Assembly: GCF_021245735.1 (NCBI RefSeq) | Contig: NZ_JAJISB010000006.1 | Location: 62,001 to 126,000 of the forward strand | From: Brevibacillus daliensis | Lineage (GTDB): Bacteria > Bacillota > Bacilli > Brevibacillales > Brevibacillaceae | Direction: 5' to 3' | Length of the DNA stretch: 64,000 nucleotides | Part shown: piece after piece, positions 36,050-45,250 of the stretch | Position numbering within the stretch: the first letter of the stretch is position 1 | How the letters are laid out: every line of letters starts with the position of its first letter | Position numbers and translations under genes: made by a program | The notes under the pieces: model-generated | The model's input: only the letters and a program-made list of their open reading frames with translations | Told to the model about the DNA's origin: nothing | The model's database searches: none

Positions 36050-36610
36050 ATGAGCGAAAACGCAGCCTCGACTACGAAGAAAAAAAATGAAGCATGGGAA
36101 TGGATTAAAGCGATTGCGATCGCACTTGCTTTAGCCTTCTTTATACGAACTTTCTTATTTGCCCCGTTTATTGTCGAGGGCGAATCAATGGAGTATACCC
36201 TGCATAATACGGAAAAACTTCTGGTAAATAAGGCACTTTACCACATTAGAGAGCCTCAACGTGGAGAGATTATTGTTTTCCATGCAACAGAGAAGAGAGA
36301 TTATATTAAGCGTGTCATTGCCGTTGCCGGTGATACAGTTGAGATGAAAAATGATCGGCTTTTTGTGAATGGCGAAGAAGTGGAAGAAACGTATCTAACA
36401 GAGAAAAAACGAGAAGCTGAAGAGGAAGGTAAATTACCTCTTACAGATGATTTTTCTAAGACAGTGCCTCCTGGACATATCTTTGTTCTAGGTGATAACC
36501 GTAAGCACAGTGAAGACAGCAGACATATTGGTGCAGTACCTGTAGAAAATGTCGTAGGACGTTCAGAATTCGTTTTCTGGCCTTTGGACCAGATTCGTAT
36601 GACAAGATAA
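36050..36610 (+). CDS. lepB: Type I signal peptidase
   Basis: This 186-aa protein has one N-terminal membrane helix (about 18-38) and the Ser-Lys dyad S46 (GESMEYTL) and K87 (DYIKRVIAV), plus the GDNRKHSEDSR box. It cleaves signal peptides of exported proteins outside the membrane. The single transmembrane segment is typical of Gram-positive Sip enzymes. AGGAGG precedes the ATG. Confidence 0.96.
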   Translation: MSENAASTTKKKNEAWEWIKAIAIALALAFFIRTFLFAPFIVEGESMEYTLHNTEKLLVNKALYHIREPQRGEIIVFHATEKRDYIKRVIAVAGDTVEMKNDRLFVNGEEVEETYLTEKKREAEEEGKLPLTDDFSKTVPPGHIFVLGDNRKHSEDSRHIGAVPVENVVGRSEFVFWPLDQIRMTR

Positions 36611-36662
36611 CTGCTTACGCATGATATAAGAACAGCATGGATATAAAAGTAGGTGAAGTGAA

Positions 36663-37559
36663 ATGACTATTCAATGGTTTCCTGGACACATGGCGAAAGC
36701 ACGTCGCCAGGTTACAGAAAAACTGAAGCAGATTGACGTGGTAATTGAACTATTGGATGCCAGACTACCACTTTCAAGTAGAAATCCGATGATCGACGAG
36801 ATCGTCGCAAATAAACCACGTTTGATTTTATTAAATAAAGCAGACTTGGCTGATTCCTCCGTTACAGATATGTGGGTTCAGTATTTTAAGGGACTGGGTG
36901 TACGCACATTGCCAATCGATGCACTGTCAGGTAAGGGTGTTAACAAGCTACCATTACTTTGTCAGGAATTAGCTTCCGAAATGCTTCAGAAACGGACGGA
37001 CAAAGGTATGCAGGCCAGAGCCGTACGCATCATGATTCTGGGTATACCGAATGTAGGGAAGTCTTCTCTCATTAACAGACTAGCGAAGCGGTCGGTAGCC
37101 CAAACAGGTGACAGACCTGCTGTTACTAAATCGCAGCAATGGGTAAAAATGGGCGATACACTCGAACTGCTCGATACACCAGGTATCTTGTGGCCTAAGT
37201 TTGAAGATCAGATGGTAGGATTGCGCTTAGCAGCAAGTGGTGCAATTAAGGATGAGTTAATCGATTTTGGAGAAGTTGCTCTTTTTGCAGTACGTTATAT
37301 GATGCATTACTATCCGGAACGTTTACAAGACCGATTCAAGGTAAGTGAACTACCGGAGGATGGCGTAGAAATGCTTGAAATGATCGGGAAAAAACGTGGA
37401 TGTATGGCATCAGGTGGACACATTGATTATGATAAAGCCGCTGAGCTGTTCCTGCGTGAACTACGATCTGGAAAACTGGGAGAAGTATCATTGGAGCGCC
37501 CGCTTGATTGGGAAATGGAAGTACCAATTGGTAAACCGCGTTCCATTTATGACGAATAG
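36663..37559 (+). CDS. rbgA: Ribosome biogenesis GTPase RbgA (YlqF)
   Basis: This 298-aa circularly permuted GTPase has G4 NKAD (58-61) before G1 GIPNVGKS (127-134) and G3 DTPG (171-174). It begins IQWFPGHMAKA as in RbgA. It is needed for late 50S assembly (L16, L27, L36 incorporation). Its place next to lepB and rnhB is conserved. Confidence 0.97.
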   Translation: MTIQWFPGHMAKARRQVTEKLKQIDVVIELLDARLPLSSRNPMIDEIVANKPRLILLNKADLADSSVTDMWVQYFKGLGVRTLPIDALSGKGVNKLPLLCQELASEMLQKRTDKGMQARAVRIMILGIPNVGKSSLINRLAKRSVAQTGDRPAVTKSQQWVKMGDTLELLDTPGILWPKFEDQMVGLRLAASGAIKDELIDFGEVALFAVRYMMHYYPERLQDRFKVSELPEDGVEMLEMIGKKRGCMASGGHIDYDKAAELFLRELRSGKLGEVSLERPLDWEMEVPIGKPRSIYDE

Positions 37560-37565
37560 TATTGC

Positions 37566-37598
37566 AACCTTTCTCATTGATATGGGGAAGGTTTTTTT
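37566..37598 (+). terminator. Intrinsic terminator of rbgA
   Basis: AACCTT and AAGGTT, with partial inner pairing, are followed by seven T, 7 nt after the stop. A second small hairpin (ACTTC-GATA-GAAGT then TTTTC) occurs near 37689-37707. Confidence 0.75.
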
Positions 37599-37748
37599 AC
37601 TGTATCAGAAAATATAAACTTCAGAGCTTCTCACGCTGATACGCATGAAAAACATCCGCTAAGGAAGGACCAGCTTCTTCGAAAAGACTTCGATAGAAGT
37701 TTTTCTTATTAATCAGCAACAAAATCTATAACGTTCCCAAAAAGCTTT

Positions 37749-37777
37749 TTTGTCAGAGGTTCTATCATGCGCTACAA
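37749..37777 (+). promoter_or_regulatory. Promoter of rnhB
   Basis: TTGTCA (37749-37754) and TACAAT (37772-37777) are separated by 17 bp, 46 nt before the gene. Confidence 0.65.
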
Positions 37778-37823
37778 TAACGTATAAAGCAAAATTCGAG
37801 AAAAGATAACAGGAGTCCTATCA

Positions 37824-38603
37824 ATGAATATCAATGAGATGTCGATACAACAAATAAGAGCTATACTTGCTGAGAATAACGTCACAGATGAACTGCGATC
37901 AGCACTCTCTTCCGATCAGCGAAAAGGGGTGCAAGATCTGCTGCGCAAGTTAGAAGCCCAAGAAAAAAAGCAAGCTCAGCAAAAAGCCCTATGGGATACG
38001 ATGACTCAGTATGAAAAAGCCTACTGGGAACAAGGAAAAAGCATTGTAGTAGGCATAGACGAGGTGGGAAGAGGTCCGTTGGCAGGACCAGTGGTAGCTG
38101 CTGCGGTCTCCCTTCCAGCAGATTTTTATTTACCAGGACTAAACGACTCTAAAAAGGTCCCTCCTGCGCTACGTGAGGCATATTACGAGGTTATTATGAG
38201 AGATGCTTTGTCGGTAGGGATAGGGAATGTATCGTCAGAGCGTATTGATGAGATTAATATCCTGGAAGCTACCAAGGAAGCCATGTATGAAGCGGTTACT
38301 AATCTGGGTGTTTCGATTGATGCTTGTCTTATCGATGCAGTCCATTTAGCAAAACTACCTTATGAACAAATCTCTTTAATAGGTGGCGACGGCAAAAGCG
38401 TTTCAATTGCTGCCGCTTCGATTATAGCCAAGGTTACGAGGGACAGACTTATGCAGGAGTATGCACTGACCTACCCTGAATATGGATTTGCTCAACATGC
38501 GGGATATGGCACGGCAGAACATTTACATGCGCTTCGTACATATGGTCCTTCCCCCATTCACCGGAAAAGCTTTGGGGGAGTTAAGGAATTGATATCGTTG
38601 TAG
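37824..38603 (+). CDS. rnhB: Ribonuclease HII
   Basis: This 259-aa protein has the RNase HII core from about 75 with GIDEVGRGPLAGPVV (D79, E80), LNDSKK and DAVHL carrying the other acidic residues. The N-terminal ~70 residues are a helical extension, typical of Bacilli enzymes. It removes ribonucleotides and RNA primers from DNA. Confidence 0.96.
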   Translation: MNINEMSIQQIRAILAENNVTDELRSALSSDQRKGVQDLLRKLEAQEKKQAQQKALWDTMTQYEKAYWEQGKSIVVGIDEVGRGPLAGPVVAAAVSLPADFYLPGLNDSKKVPPALREAYYEVIMRDALSVGIGNVSSERIDEINILEATKEAMYEAVTNLGVSIDACLIDAVHLAKLPYEQISLIGGDGKSVSIAAASIIAKVTRDRLMQEYALTYPEYGFAQHAGYGTAEHLHALRTYGPSPIHRKSFGGVKELISL

Positions 38604-38704
38604 ATCATAGATAATTTCCTCTAGGCCAAGAAAAGTAGATTTTTGTTCATTGAAGATATGAATATGGTCTGTAGTAGTTTCACATAAAAAGGAGGGATGT
38701 AAGC

Positions 38705-40774
38705 GTGTTGCGAGCTGGAGAATTGATCTCAAACATCTGGAGTAAGGCCCAGACGAGTGGAACGAAACAACTTGAGCTTACCCCGAATCAATTGGTCAAG
38801 GGTACTGTAGTAAAAATTTTGCCCGATCACTCTGCTGTCGTACAGATGGGTGGCATGCAGGTTGTTGCACGAATGGAAACGCAGCTTGAACCAGGACAAC
38901 AAGCCTGGATGCAAGTACAAAATAGTACTGAGCCAATCACGTTAAAGGTCGTTCAGACAGAAGCACAGTCCATGGGAAAAGAAGCAAGTATCGAAGGATT
39001 GCTACGTTCATTTGGACTACCAATTCGAGCTGAATGGAAGGAAGCCATGCAATTCCTTGTTGATAAAAATCTGCCAGTCACAAGAGAATCAGTGATGCAG
39101 GTTGGTGCCATCATTAAAGCACACGGAGGTGGAGAAGAAGTATTGTCAGCAATACAGACAGCTTTGCAACGACAATTACCTTTGTCCTCTACCGTTGTAA
39201 TGGCACTCCGCTCATTTTTACTAGGGAATCAGATTACCACAAATATGCAAAATCTGTTACAGCTACTCAATCAATTTATTGGGAATGAGAATACCGGTAA
39301 TGCTTCTGGTGTACAGACGCAAGGACAAACTCTGGGGCAAGGGCAGGGACAGCAACAAATTGCGCAACCTAGTCAGTCCGCAGGTTCTAGCGCACAACAA
39401 GGTGCTCCTAACTCTCTCTTAGGAACATTGAATACGTTGAAACAATTACTTACTTCACTTCCTCTTCAGGTATCAGATCTACACGTGAAGAGTGATTCCA
39501 ATCAGGTAAATGGACGACCTATACAAGCTCAACCAGGAACGACATCTCCTATCGGCAATACTGTCGTGCAGAGCAGTAGCCCACAGAATTTGGCAGGAAG
39601 GCTTACAGGTAATACACTAGGACAATCTATAGGTCAAAATCAATCACCTAATGGATTCCCCCAGACACAAGGGATATTAACTGAGGGAGGACCTATAAGT
39701 AATGTGACAGCTAACCTCTCTGGAAATGTTGCAGGGTTAAATAATGCGACTGGGGGCACTCCTGCTCATTTATTATCTGCCAGATCTTTAGACGGAGTAG
39801 CTGGCTCGCCCTTGAATAGTGGAATGAATCCATCTGAAAATAAAGGTAACACTCCTTTCAGTGCACAAGGAAGCAGTTCTTCAATAACAAATTCAGTACA
39901 ACCAGCGGATCATCAACAGCAGAATCAACCAGCAATAAGTCAAATGAATAATCAGGCTGGTACTCAAAATGGCACGAGCAATCTGACTACGCCCAACCAG
40001 CTTGCAAATGGATTTAATCCTTTGCTTTCAAATAGTGGGGGAGCAGAAGGAAATTCTTCAGCACCTTCAAACAGCCAGATACTTAGGCAAGCTGCCCAAC
40101 AAGGGCAAGAGGTGCAAAAGAGTAACATCCCCGTCTTACAACAAAAATTAGAAATGTTAGGAATGGGGATGGAGCGTTCTTTATTGCATGGAGTAGCAGA
40201 TGGTAACGATTCGGGTGAACGATTGCAAACCATAAAGCAGCTTCTTTTACACATCACGCAATCAACGCATGCATTACCAGCTGCAATGAAAGAAGCCGCA
40301 GATACCTTGTTACAACAGATTACAGGACAGCAGTTGATGCTTGCCACTTCTCAGCAATCTCAACCCTTAACTCACGTGATGATGCAGATACCACTGAAGA
40401 CACCAGATGGTAGCGGTGAAGAGACGGCATTTGTACATGTCGAAGCAAGGAAGCAGAAGAATGGGAATTTGGATTCTAACAATTGCCGATTGGTATTCCA
40501 GCTTGATCTACAAATGTTGGGTTTCACCATGGTAGATGTAAATATCGTTAATAAAATTGCAAATATACAGGTTTACAATAATCAGGAATGGCTGGAACAA
40601 ATGGTGACAGCTGAGAGGGAAACTCTTCAGAGACAACTGCATGATGCGGGATATCAATTGTCAATTTTACGAGTTCAGCCCATGCCAGGTACGGAATCTG
40701 GGGCCCTTCGTCCTTTATTTGATAAGGAGCGGGCAAGCACTCCTGCCTATAAAGGAGTAGATTTTCGGATTTGA
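38705..40774 (+). CDS. Large Gln/Asn/Ser-rich protein, YlqG-like, FliK-like C-terminus possible
   Basis: This 689-aa protein has three parts: an N-terminal strand-rich region (about 25-165, KGTVVKILPDHSAVVQMGG), a long low-complexity centre (about 195-480, rich in Gln, Asn, Ser, Gly and Thr), and a C-terminal domain (about 500-680) whose pattern resembles flagellar hook-length proteins (LVFQLDLQMLGFTMVDVNI). Its position between rnhB and an FlhB-like gene corresponds to B. subtilis ylqG. The GTG start has GGAGG 9 nt upstream. Function is unknown. Confidence 0.7.
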   Translation: MLRAGELISNIWSKAQTSGTKQLELTPNQLVKGTVVKILPDHSAVVQMGGMQVVARMETQLEPGQQAWMQVQNSTEPITLKVVQTEAQSMGKEASIEGLLRSFGLPIRAEWKEAMQFLVDKNLPVTRESVMQVGAIIKAHGGGEEVLSAIQTALQRQLPLSSTVVMALRSFLLGNQITTNMQNLLQLLNQFIGNENTGNASGVQTQGQTLGQGQGQQQIAQPSQSAGSSAQQGAPNSLLGTLNTLKQLLTSLPLQVSDLHVKSDSNQVNGRPIQAQPGTTSPIGNTVVQSSSPQNLAGRLTGNTLGQSIGQNQSPNGFPQTQGILTEGGPISNVTANLSGNVAGLNNATGGTPAHLLSARSLDGVAGSPLNSGMNPSENKGNTPFSAQGSSSSITNSVQPADHQQQNQPAISQMNNQAGTQNGTSNLTTPNQLANGFNPLLSNSGGAEGNSSAPSNSQILRQAAQQGQEVQKSNIPVLQQKLEMLGMGMERSLLHGVADGNDSGERLQTIKQLLLHITQSTHALPAAMKEAADTLLQQITGQQLMLATSQQSQPLTHVMMQIPLKTPDGSGEETAFVHVEARKQKNGNLDSNNCRLVFQLDLQMLGFTMVDVNIVNKIANIQVYNNQEWLEQMVTAERETLQRQLHDAGYQLSILRVQPMPGTESGALRPLFDKERASTPAYKGVDFRI

Positions 40775-40789
40775 TCGGGGGAGATTTAC

Positions 40790-41080
40790 ATGGCAACGAA
40801 TAACGGGCAAGGATATCAGTCAAAAAAAGCAGTTGCATTAAGATATGATGCAAATCAGAATGAAGCCCCTCGTGTCATAGCCAAGGGAAGAGGATATGTA
40901 GCGGAAAATATCCTCCAAAAGGCTAAAGAGAACGATATTCCGATCCAGGAAGATCCTTCATTGATAGAAGTGTTATCCAAACTGGATCTCGATCAACAAA
41001 TACCTCCAGAATTGTATCAGGTTGTTGCGGAGGTCCTGGCTTTTGTCTATCGCCTTGATAAAAGAGACAAACTACTATGA
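40790..41080 (+). CDS. FlhB/YscU C-terminal domain-like protein (YlqH type)
   Basis: This 96-aa protein corresponds to the cytoplasmic C-terminal domain of the FlhB/YscU export-switch family (KKAVALRYDANQNEAPRVIAKG, then LDLDQQIPPELYQVVAEVLAFVYRL). The NPTH autocleavage motif of true FlhB is replaced by a region around NEAP, so self-cleavage is not expected. There are no membrane helices. It lies 16 nt after the YlqG-like gene, and yraN overlaps its stop by 4 bp. Confidence 0.88.
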   Translation: MATNNGQGYQSKKAVALRYDANQNEAPRVIAKGRGYVAENILQKAKENDIPIQEDPSLIEVLSKLDLDQQIPPELYQVVAEVLAFVYRLDKRDKLL

Positions 41081-41454
41081 GTGACAGCAGAAAGCACCTT
41101 GGAAAAATTGGTGAGGAGTATGCGTCTTCCTTTCTTCGAAATCTAGGATATGAAATAGTAGACCGGAATGTACGGTTACCAGGGGGAGAATTGGATATAG
41201 TAGCCAGAGATGGCGGGGAGCTAGTAATTATTGAAGTGAGGAGCAGAAAAGGAAAGCAAAAGGACATTTCCTATGGTTCACCACTTGAATCAATTACATG
41301 GCGCAAGCAAGCTAAGTTAAGACAGCTGCTTATTCATTACTTACAACAAAATCAACACGTCTACAACTCGTTTCGAATAGATGTAATCGGTATCTTGTTT
41401 TCCCCCGACCTCGATGCACCACCTCTTTTCATTGAACATGTGAAACATGTGTAA
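41077..41454 (+). CDS. UPF0102 (YraN) family nuclease-fold protein
   Basis: This 125-aa protein has the restriction-endonuclease-like core GELDIVARDGG followed by VIIEVRSRK (the D...ExR pattern of Holliday-junction resolvase-like folds), with the family start KHLGKIGEEYASSFL. Its function is unproven. The ATGA overlap couples it to the YlqH-type gene. Confidence 0.9.
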   Translation: MSDSRKHLGKIGEEYASSFLRNLGYEIVDRNVRLPGGELDIVARDGGELVIIEVRSRKGKQKDISYGSPLESITWRKQAKLRQLLIHYLQQNQHVYNSFRIDVIGILFSPDLDAPPLFIEHVKHV

Positions 41455-41538
41455 AAAAATTAGGCTAAGTTTTCGTGATAAGTGTCTACATCAGAAAATA
41501 GAGTGAGTGCGTAAGATAAAGTGTACTCGACACGTACT

Positions 41539-41598
41539 AACTCCTCCACAACAGGACAATTTTCCTCCCATCATGAATGTAGGGAGGAGTTTTTTTTT
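41539..41598 (+). terminator. Intrinsic terminator downstream of yraN, with alternative pairing
   Basis: AACTCCTCC (41539-41547) and GGAGGAGTT (41583-41591) can pair, and an inner TCCTCCC (41564-41570) can instead pair with GGGAGGA (41582-41588); both end in nine T. The remainder of 41455-41800 holds no credible ORF, only this hairpin and the abrB terminator. Confidence 0.7.
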
Positions 41599-41715
41599 GT
41601 GGGAAGATGGGGGAATTTTTCTGCGACTTGTCTGGGGATACCTTTGCCCAGAAGTTTCTGTACTCAAAAAATAAAAGATTGTATCAATGTTCAGCATCTC
41701 TTTTTAACTTTATAA

Positions 41716-41762
41716 TAATAAAAAGAAACCATTTTCTTTTTATTTGAAAAGAAAACGGTTTC
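41716..41762 (-). terminator. Intrinsic terminator of abrB
   Basis: On the minus strand a 16-bp stem with one mismatch (GAAACC.TTTTCTTTT type, 41725-41762) is followed by TTTTTATT. Confidence 0.75.
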
Positions 41763-41800
41763 GGGTTATGAAATAATCAATTGGTAATTAGTGCTATGTA

Positions 41801-42049
41801 TTACTCTTTTGTAACTGGAATTTCAGAAAGACAATCGTTGCAAATAATTTTACCTTTAAAATGAACAATTTGATCTGCATTTCCACAGAAGATACAAGAA
41901 GGTAGATATTTTTTCAAGATAACACGTTCGCCATCTACATAAATCTCCATTGGATCTTTAATTTCGATGTTAAGGGTACGACGCAATTCAATAGGTAATA
42001 CAATGCGGCCTAATTCATCAACTTTTCTTACAATTCCTGTTGATTTCAT
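41801..42049 (-). CDS. abrB: AbrB-type transition state regulator
   Basis: This 82-aa protein begins MKSTGIVRKVDELGRIVLP, the swapped-hairpin DNA-binding domain of AbrB, ending about residue 48. The C-terminal part differs from B. subtilis AbrB: it has CIFCGN and CNDC, four cysteines that could bind a metal. AbrB-type proteins repress post-exponential genes. It has a clear promoter and two Spo0A-like boxes between promoter and gene. Confidence 0.92.
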   Translation of the reverse strand: MKSTGIVRKVDELGRIVLPIELRRTLNIEIKDPMEIYVDGERVILKKYLPSCIFCGNADQIVHFKGKIICNDCLSEIPVTKE

Positions 42050-42075
42050 GAGAATAATCCCCTCTCTCCTAGATG

Positions 42076-42095
42076 TTCGTCAACAATAATCGACA
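42076..42095 (-). promoter_or_regulatory. Two Spo0A-box-like sites upstream of abrB
   Basis: On the minus strand TGTCGAT (42089-42095) and TGACGAA (42076-42082) fit the Spo0A box TGNCGAA, one perfectly and one with one change. They lie 16-35 bp downstream of the -10 element, as in B. subtilis abrB, where Spo0A-P represses. Confidence 0.6.
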
Positions 42096-42110
42096 TTTTT
42101 TGCTAAGTCC

Positions 42111-42139
42111 ATAGTACCAATATTTAATAAAATAGTCAA
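42111..42139 (-). promoter_or_regulatory. Promoter of abrB
   Basis: On the minus strand TTGACT (42134-42139) and TACTAT (42111-42116) are separated by 17 bp. The remaining sequence up to 42426 is AT-rich with no gene seen. Confidence 0.7.
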
Positions 42140-42426
42140 TAATTCGTTACTTCAAAAATGTGACTAAATAACTAACAAATAAGCCTTGTTTTCGCTTACA
42201 TAAGCAGATGCTAATACATGCACAATGGAAAAAACTGTTCAAAGCAAGCAATTACATGAATTATTTCGCAAAACATAACATCCTTGGCTAGGGAAGATCT
42301 ATTAGGAAGAAACGACCAAAAAAGTATGCCTAGAGATTATTTACCCGAATATGGACAATTGCAAACCTGTTTTTTTATTTTATCTTAAAAAGATATAATA
42401 AAATTAAAAATGACTAGGATTATGTA

Positions 42427-44031
42427 CTATATTTTATAATCAAGCGAGCGATATTGAATGGCTTCTGCCACATGACTGCTATTGATTTTCTCAGAAAAAT
42501 CCAAATCGGCAATTGTTCTCGCAACTCGGATAATCCTATCGTATCCCCGGGCACTAAGGCCTAAATTTTTAAATGCTAGTTCCATTAATTGTCTCCCCTC
42601 TTTCTCCAATACACCAAAAGCTCGGAGTTCATTTCCAGACATTGTACTATTAAATGAAAAATTTTTTCGATGAGGATAGCGCTCTAGTTGAATCAGTCGT
42701 GCCTTCTCCACACGCTTGCGAATATCAACGGAACTCTCGCTGATTCTTCTGCTAGATATTTCTTCAATGGAAATACGAGGTACTTCTAAATGTATATCAA
42801 TACGATCGAGCAAGGGCCCAGACAATCTACTGCGATACCGCTGAATCTGTTGGGGAGTACAGGTACACTCCTGCTGGCCTTTAGAACCGTAGTAACCACA
42901 TGGACAAGGATTCATCGAGCCAAGCAACAGAAAGCGTGCGGGATAGGTGTATGTTTGTTTTGAACGGCCTATAATGATTTCACCTGATTCTAACGGCTGT
43001 CTAAGGACTTCCAGAGCTGCACGGGAAAATTCAGGCATCTCGTCGAGAAACAGAATTCCAGAATGTGCCAGGCTGCACTCACCGGGACGAGGGATTTGGT
43101 TTCCACCACCAGCAAGTGCACTTTGAGAAATCGTATGATGAGGTGAGCGCAACGGCCGAGTACGAATTAATCCCCCGTGAGAACGTAATTGGCCTGCAAT
43201 ACTATAAATCTTGGTCACTGCAAAGGATTCTTCGATATTTAATTCCGGCATGATTGAAGGTAAGCATGTAGCCAGCATTGTTTTGCCAGAACCAGGTGGA
43301 CCAATGAGTATGACATTATGCATACCGGCAGCAGCCACTTCAAGTCCTCGTTTAACGAAATGTTGACCAATTACATCACAAAAGTCAGGGGTTTGAACAG
43401 CATTCTCAAAGGTCCTCTTCTTTTTGGAAGGGAAAGTAGAGAATCGTACTTCCTGGTGCTGTGGATCAGACATTTGCTCATCGGATGCAGTTTCTATTAG
43501 TTCTACTTGTGTATGTGTATCATTATTTTCCCCGGACCATCGTTTTACTGCCATTTTTAAGTGGTTGGCTGACAAAACGGTTAGTCCTGCCAAAGCAGCT
43601 TCCTCTTGGTTTTTCTCAGGCAGGAGAATCTGGTCAAAGCCATGCTCATGAGCGCTTAGAGCCATTGGTAATACACCAGGAACAGGACGTAAACTACCAT
43701 CTAAGGCTAACTCTCCTAAAATCAGTGTGGGGGTTGCTGGCGTCTTCATTTGTTCTGAAGCGATCAACACACCTAACGCGATGGCAAGATCAAAGGCAGA
43801 TCCATCCTTTCTTACATCAGCAGGGGCTAAGTTGACGGTGATACGTTTTAGTGGATATTCATAACCAGCATTTCGCAAGGCAGATCGGACTCTGTCACGC
43901 GCTTCTTTCACCGCACTTCCACCTAATCCGACAAGCTCAAAGTGAGGTAATCCATTCGATATATCAACCTCTACTGTTACTAGTAATCCATCTATTCCGT
44001 GTACCGTAGCGGCATATAGTTTCGCATACAT
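42427..44031 (-). CDS. comM: YifB/ComM family Mg-chelatase-like AAA+ ATPase
   Basis: This 534-aa protein has an N-terminal Lon-like domain (about 1-170), an AAA+ module with GPPGSGKT, LDEMPEF Walker B and a Cys cluster CPCGYYG...CTC, and a C-terminal helical domain (LSARGYDRIIRVARTIADL). ComM is a helicase that promotes branch migration during integration of transformed DNA in Gram-negatives. With dprA in this window it hints at DNA uptake capacity, but both genes are also kept in non-competent bacteria. AGGAGG precedes the ATG. Confidence 0.94.
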   Translation of the reverse strand: MYAKLYAATVHGIDGLLVTVEVDISNGLPHFELVGLGGSAVKEARDRVRSALRNAGYEYPLKRITVNLAPADVRKDGSAFDLAIALGVLIASEQMKTPATPTLILGELALDGSLRPVPGVLPMALSAHEHGFDQILLPEKNQEEAALAGLTVLSANHLKMAVKRWSGENNDTHTQVELIETASDEQMSDPQHQEVRFSTFPSKKKRTFENAVQTPDFCDVIGQHFVKRGLEVAAAGMHNVILIGPPGSGKTMLATCLPSIMPELNIEESFAVTKIYSIAGQLRSHGGLIRTRPLRSPHHTISQSALAGGGNQIPRPGECSLAHSGILFLDEMPEFSRAALEVLRQPLESGEIIIGRSKQTYTYPARFLLLGSMNPCPCGYYGSKGQQECTCTPQQIQRYRSRLSGPLLDRIDIHLEVPRISIEEISSRRISESSVDIRKRVEKARLIQLERYPHRKNFSFNSTMSGNELRAFGVLEKEGRQLMELAFKNLGLSARGYDRIIRVARTIADLDFSEKINSSHVAEAIQYRSLDYKI

Positions 44032-44343
44032 AAAGTAGTTCCTCCTTATTCAACATTCCTCTGCAAGCTCTATATCAATACCATAGTAAAAGACAAACCC
44101 TCCTCGCAAAAATTCTTTATTGTCATAGGCAAATCAAATATTTTTCAAAACTGAAATCTATCTTTCAATAATGAAAAATAAGAAAGAAACTTTTTTAAGA
44201 TTCTGCGGAAGAGTGGGTCTAACAAAACGCCTCTATCTTCATTGTTCCACCGATTTACAGTTTAGGTAAAAAAGCTAGCATATATATTTCGGATATTCAG
44301 TTAAATAAGATGAGCACAAAATCAGCAGGGGAGGGATTCATTC
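44032..44343. other. Gene-free stretch upstream of comM
   Basis: It is AT-rich with no ORF, RNA gene or strong hairpin seen. It holds the divergent upstream regions of comM and the SRPBCC remnant (GGGGAGG ribosome binding site at its end). Confidence 0.4.
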
Positions 44344-44442
44344 GTGAAGGTAGAGTATACACACAGATTTGATTTGCCAAGGGAACAGGTATGGAAATAC
44401 ATACAGGATGAAGAGGTCGTGCAAAAAGCATTATATTCCTAA
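44344..44442 (+). pseudogene. SRPBCC (CoxG/START-like) gene, truncated by an IS insertion
   Basis: A GTG-initiated frame with a good site (GGGGAGGG) encodes 32 residues, VEYTHRFDLPREQVWKYIQD then EEVVQKAL, the usual N-terminus of SRPBCC ligand-binding proteins. The frame stops where PGC would normally follow. IS-derived sequence begins at once; no remainder was found after the element. Confidence 0.65.
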
Positions 44443-44584
44443 AAAATGAGAACGATGTTTACCCGTCGATCCTGGCTGGTTTTTCATATAAGGTTTTATG
44501 AGCCAGCCGATTCATCTCGTGATTTCAATCACGAGATGAATCGGCTTCGGACAAGGCGTATCTTCAAATACGTCAATTGTCCGA

Positions 44585-44700
44585 CATATGTTATTCTGTA
44601 TTCAGGTCATCTATGGAATCCTTCTTATTTTGTGGCAACGGTTAGTGATCATACAGGAGCACAAATACGAGAATACATCCAAAAACAAAAAGTGAGGTGA
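44585..44700 (+). pseudogene. TnpA (Y1 HUH transposase), C-terminal remnant
   Basis: The frame ending at 44700 encodes LWNPSYFVATVSDH and then IREYIQKQK, matching the C-terminal strand and helix of IS200-type TnpA (WSPSYF...IKxYIENQK). The HUH and catalytic Tyr region is missing; the upstream part of the same open frame runs through the hairpins and is not coding. Confidence 0.7.
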
Positions 44701-44705
44701 GAACA

Positions 44706-45250
44706 GTGATTGTGAATAAAGCATATAAGCTTCGTATCTATCCTAATAAGGAACAGGAAATCTTAATAGCTAAAACAATTGGCTGTTCTCGGTTTGTATT
44801 TAATCGCTTTTTGACACAACACAATCCGAAGTTTTTTCGCGCGGTGGAAAAATTTAGCAATGGAACAACGCATTCTTTCCAGACGTAATCGTGGTAGTTC
44901 TAACTGGAATAAGCAACGAATCAAAGTAGCTCGTATCCAAGCAAGTGTCAAATATGTTAAAGAATCACAAGCTATCCAAAGCAATTAGCGAAGTTTCTTG
45001 GTCACAATTTAGAACGATGCTTGAATATAAAGCAAAATGGTATGGCAAAGAAGCTGTGTCTAAAACCTTTGCAAGTTCTCAGATGTGTTCAGGCTGTGGC
45101 TATAAAAACAAAGACGTTAAGAATCTAAACCTTCGTGAGTGGGACTGCCCTTCTTGTGGCACACATCACGACAGAGATATTAACGCAGGACAAAACCTTA
45201 GAGACGAAGCTATAAGACTTCTAACCGTAGGGACTACGGGGATAGCCTAA
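44706..45250 (+). pseudogene. TnpB (OrfB) remnant, frameshifted with an internal deletion
   Basis: Three pieces in different frames resemble TnpB: the N-terminus (AYKLRIYPNKEQEILIAKTIG) at 44706-44888; a piece from 44860 ([23 protein letters not shown]) ending in a stop at 44985-44987; and the C-terminus from about 44945 with the zinc ribbon CSGCGYKNK...CPSCG and the RuvC-III motif DRDINAGQN. The region with RuvC-I and RuvC-II is deleted, so no guided nuclease activity is expected. The stretch after it would hold the omega-RNA scaffold and right end. Confidence 0.8.

Noticed and set aside
41491-41715. Short frames on both strands downstream of yraN
   Set aside because: They overlap the terminator hairpin and have no ribosome binding sites.
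42180-42426. CRISPR or tandem repeats in the abrB-comM gap
   Set aside because: No regularly spaced repeats found; only AT-rich sequence.
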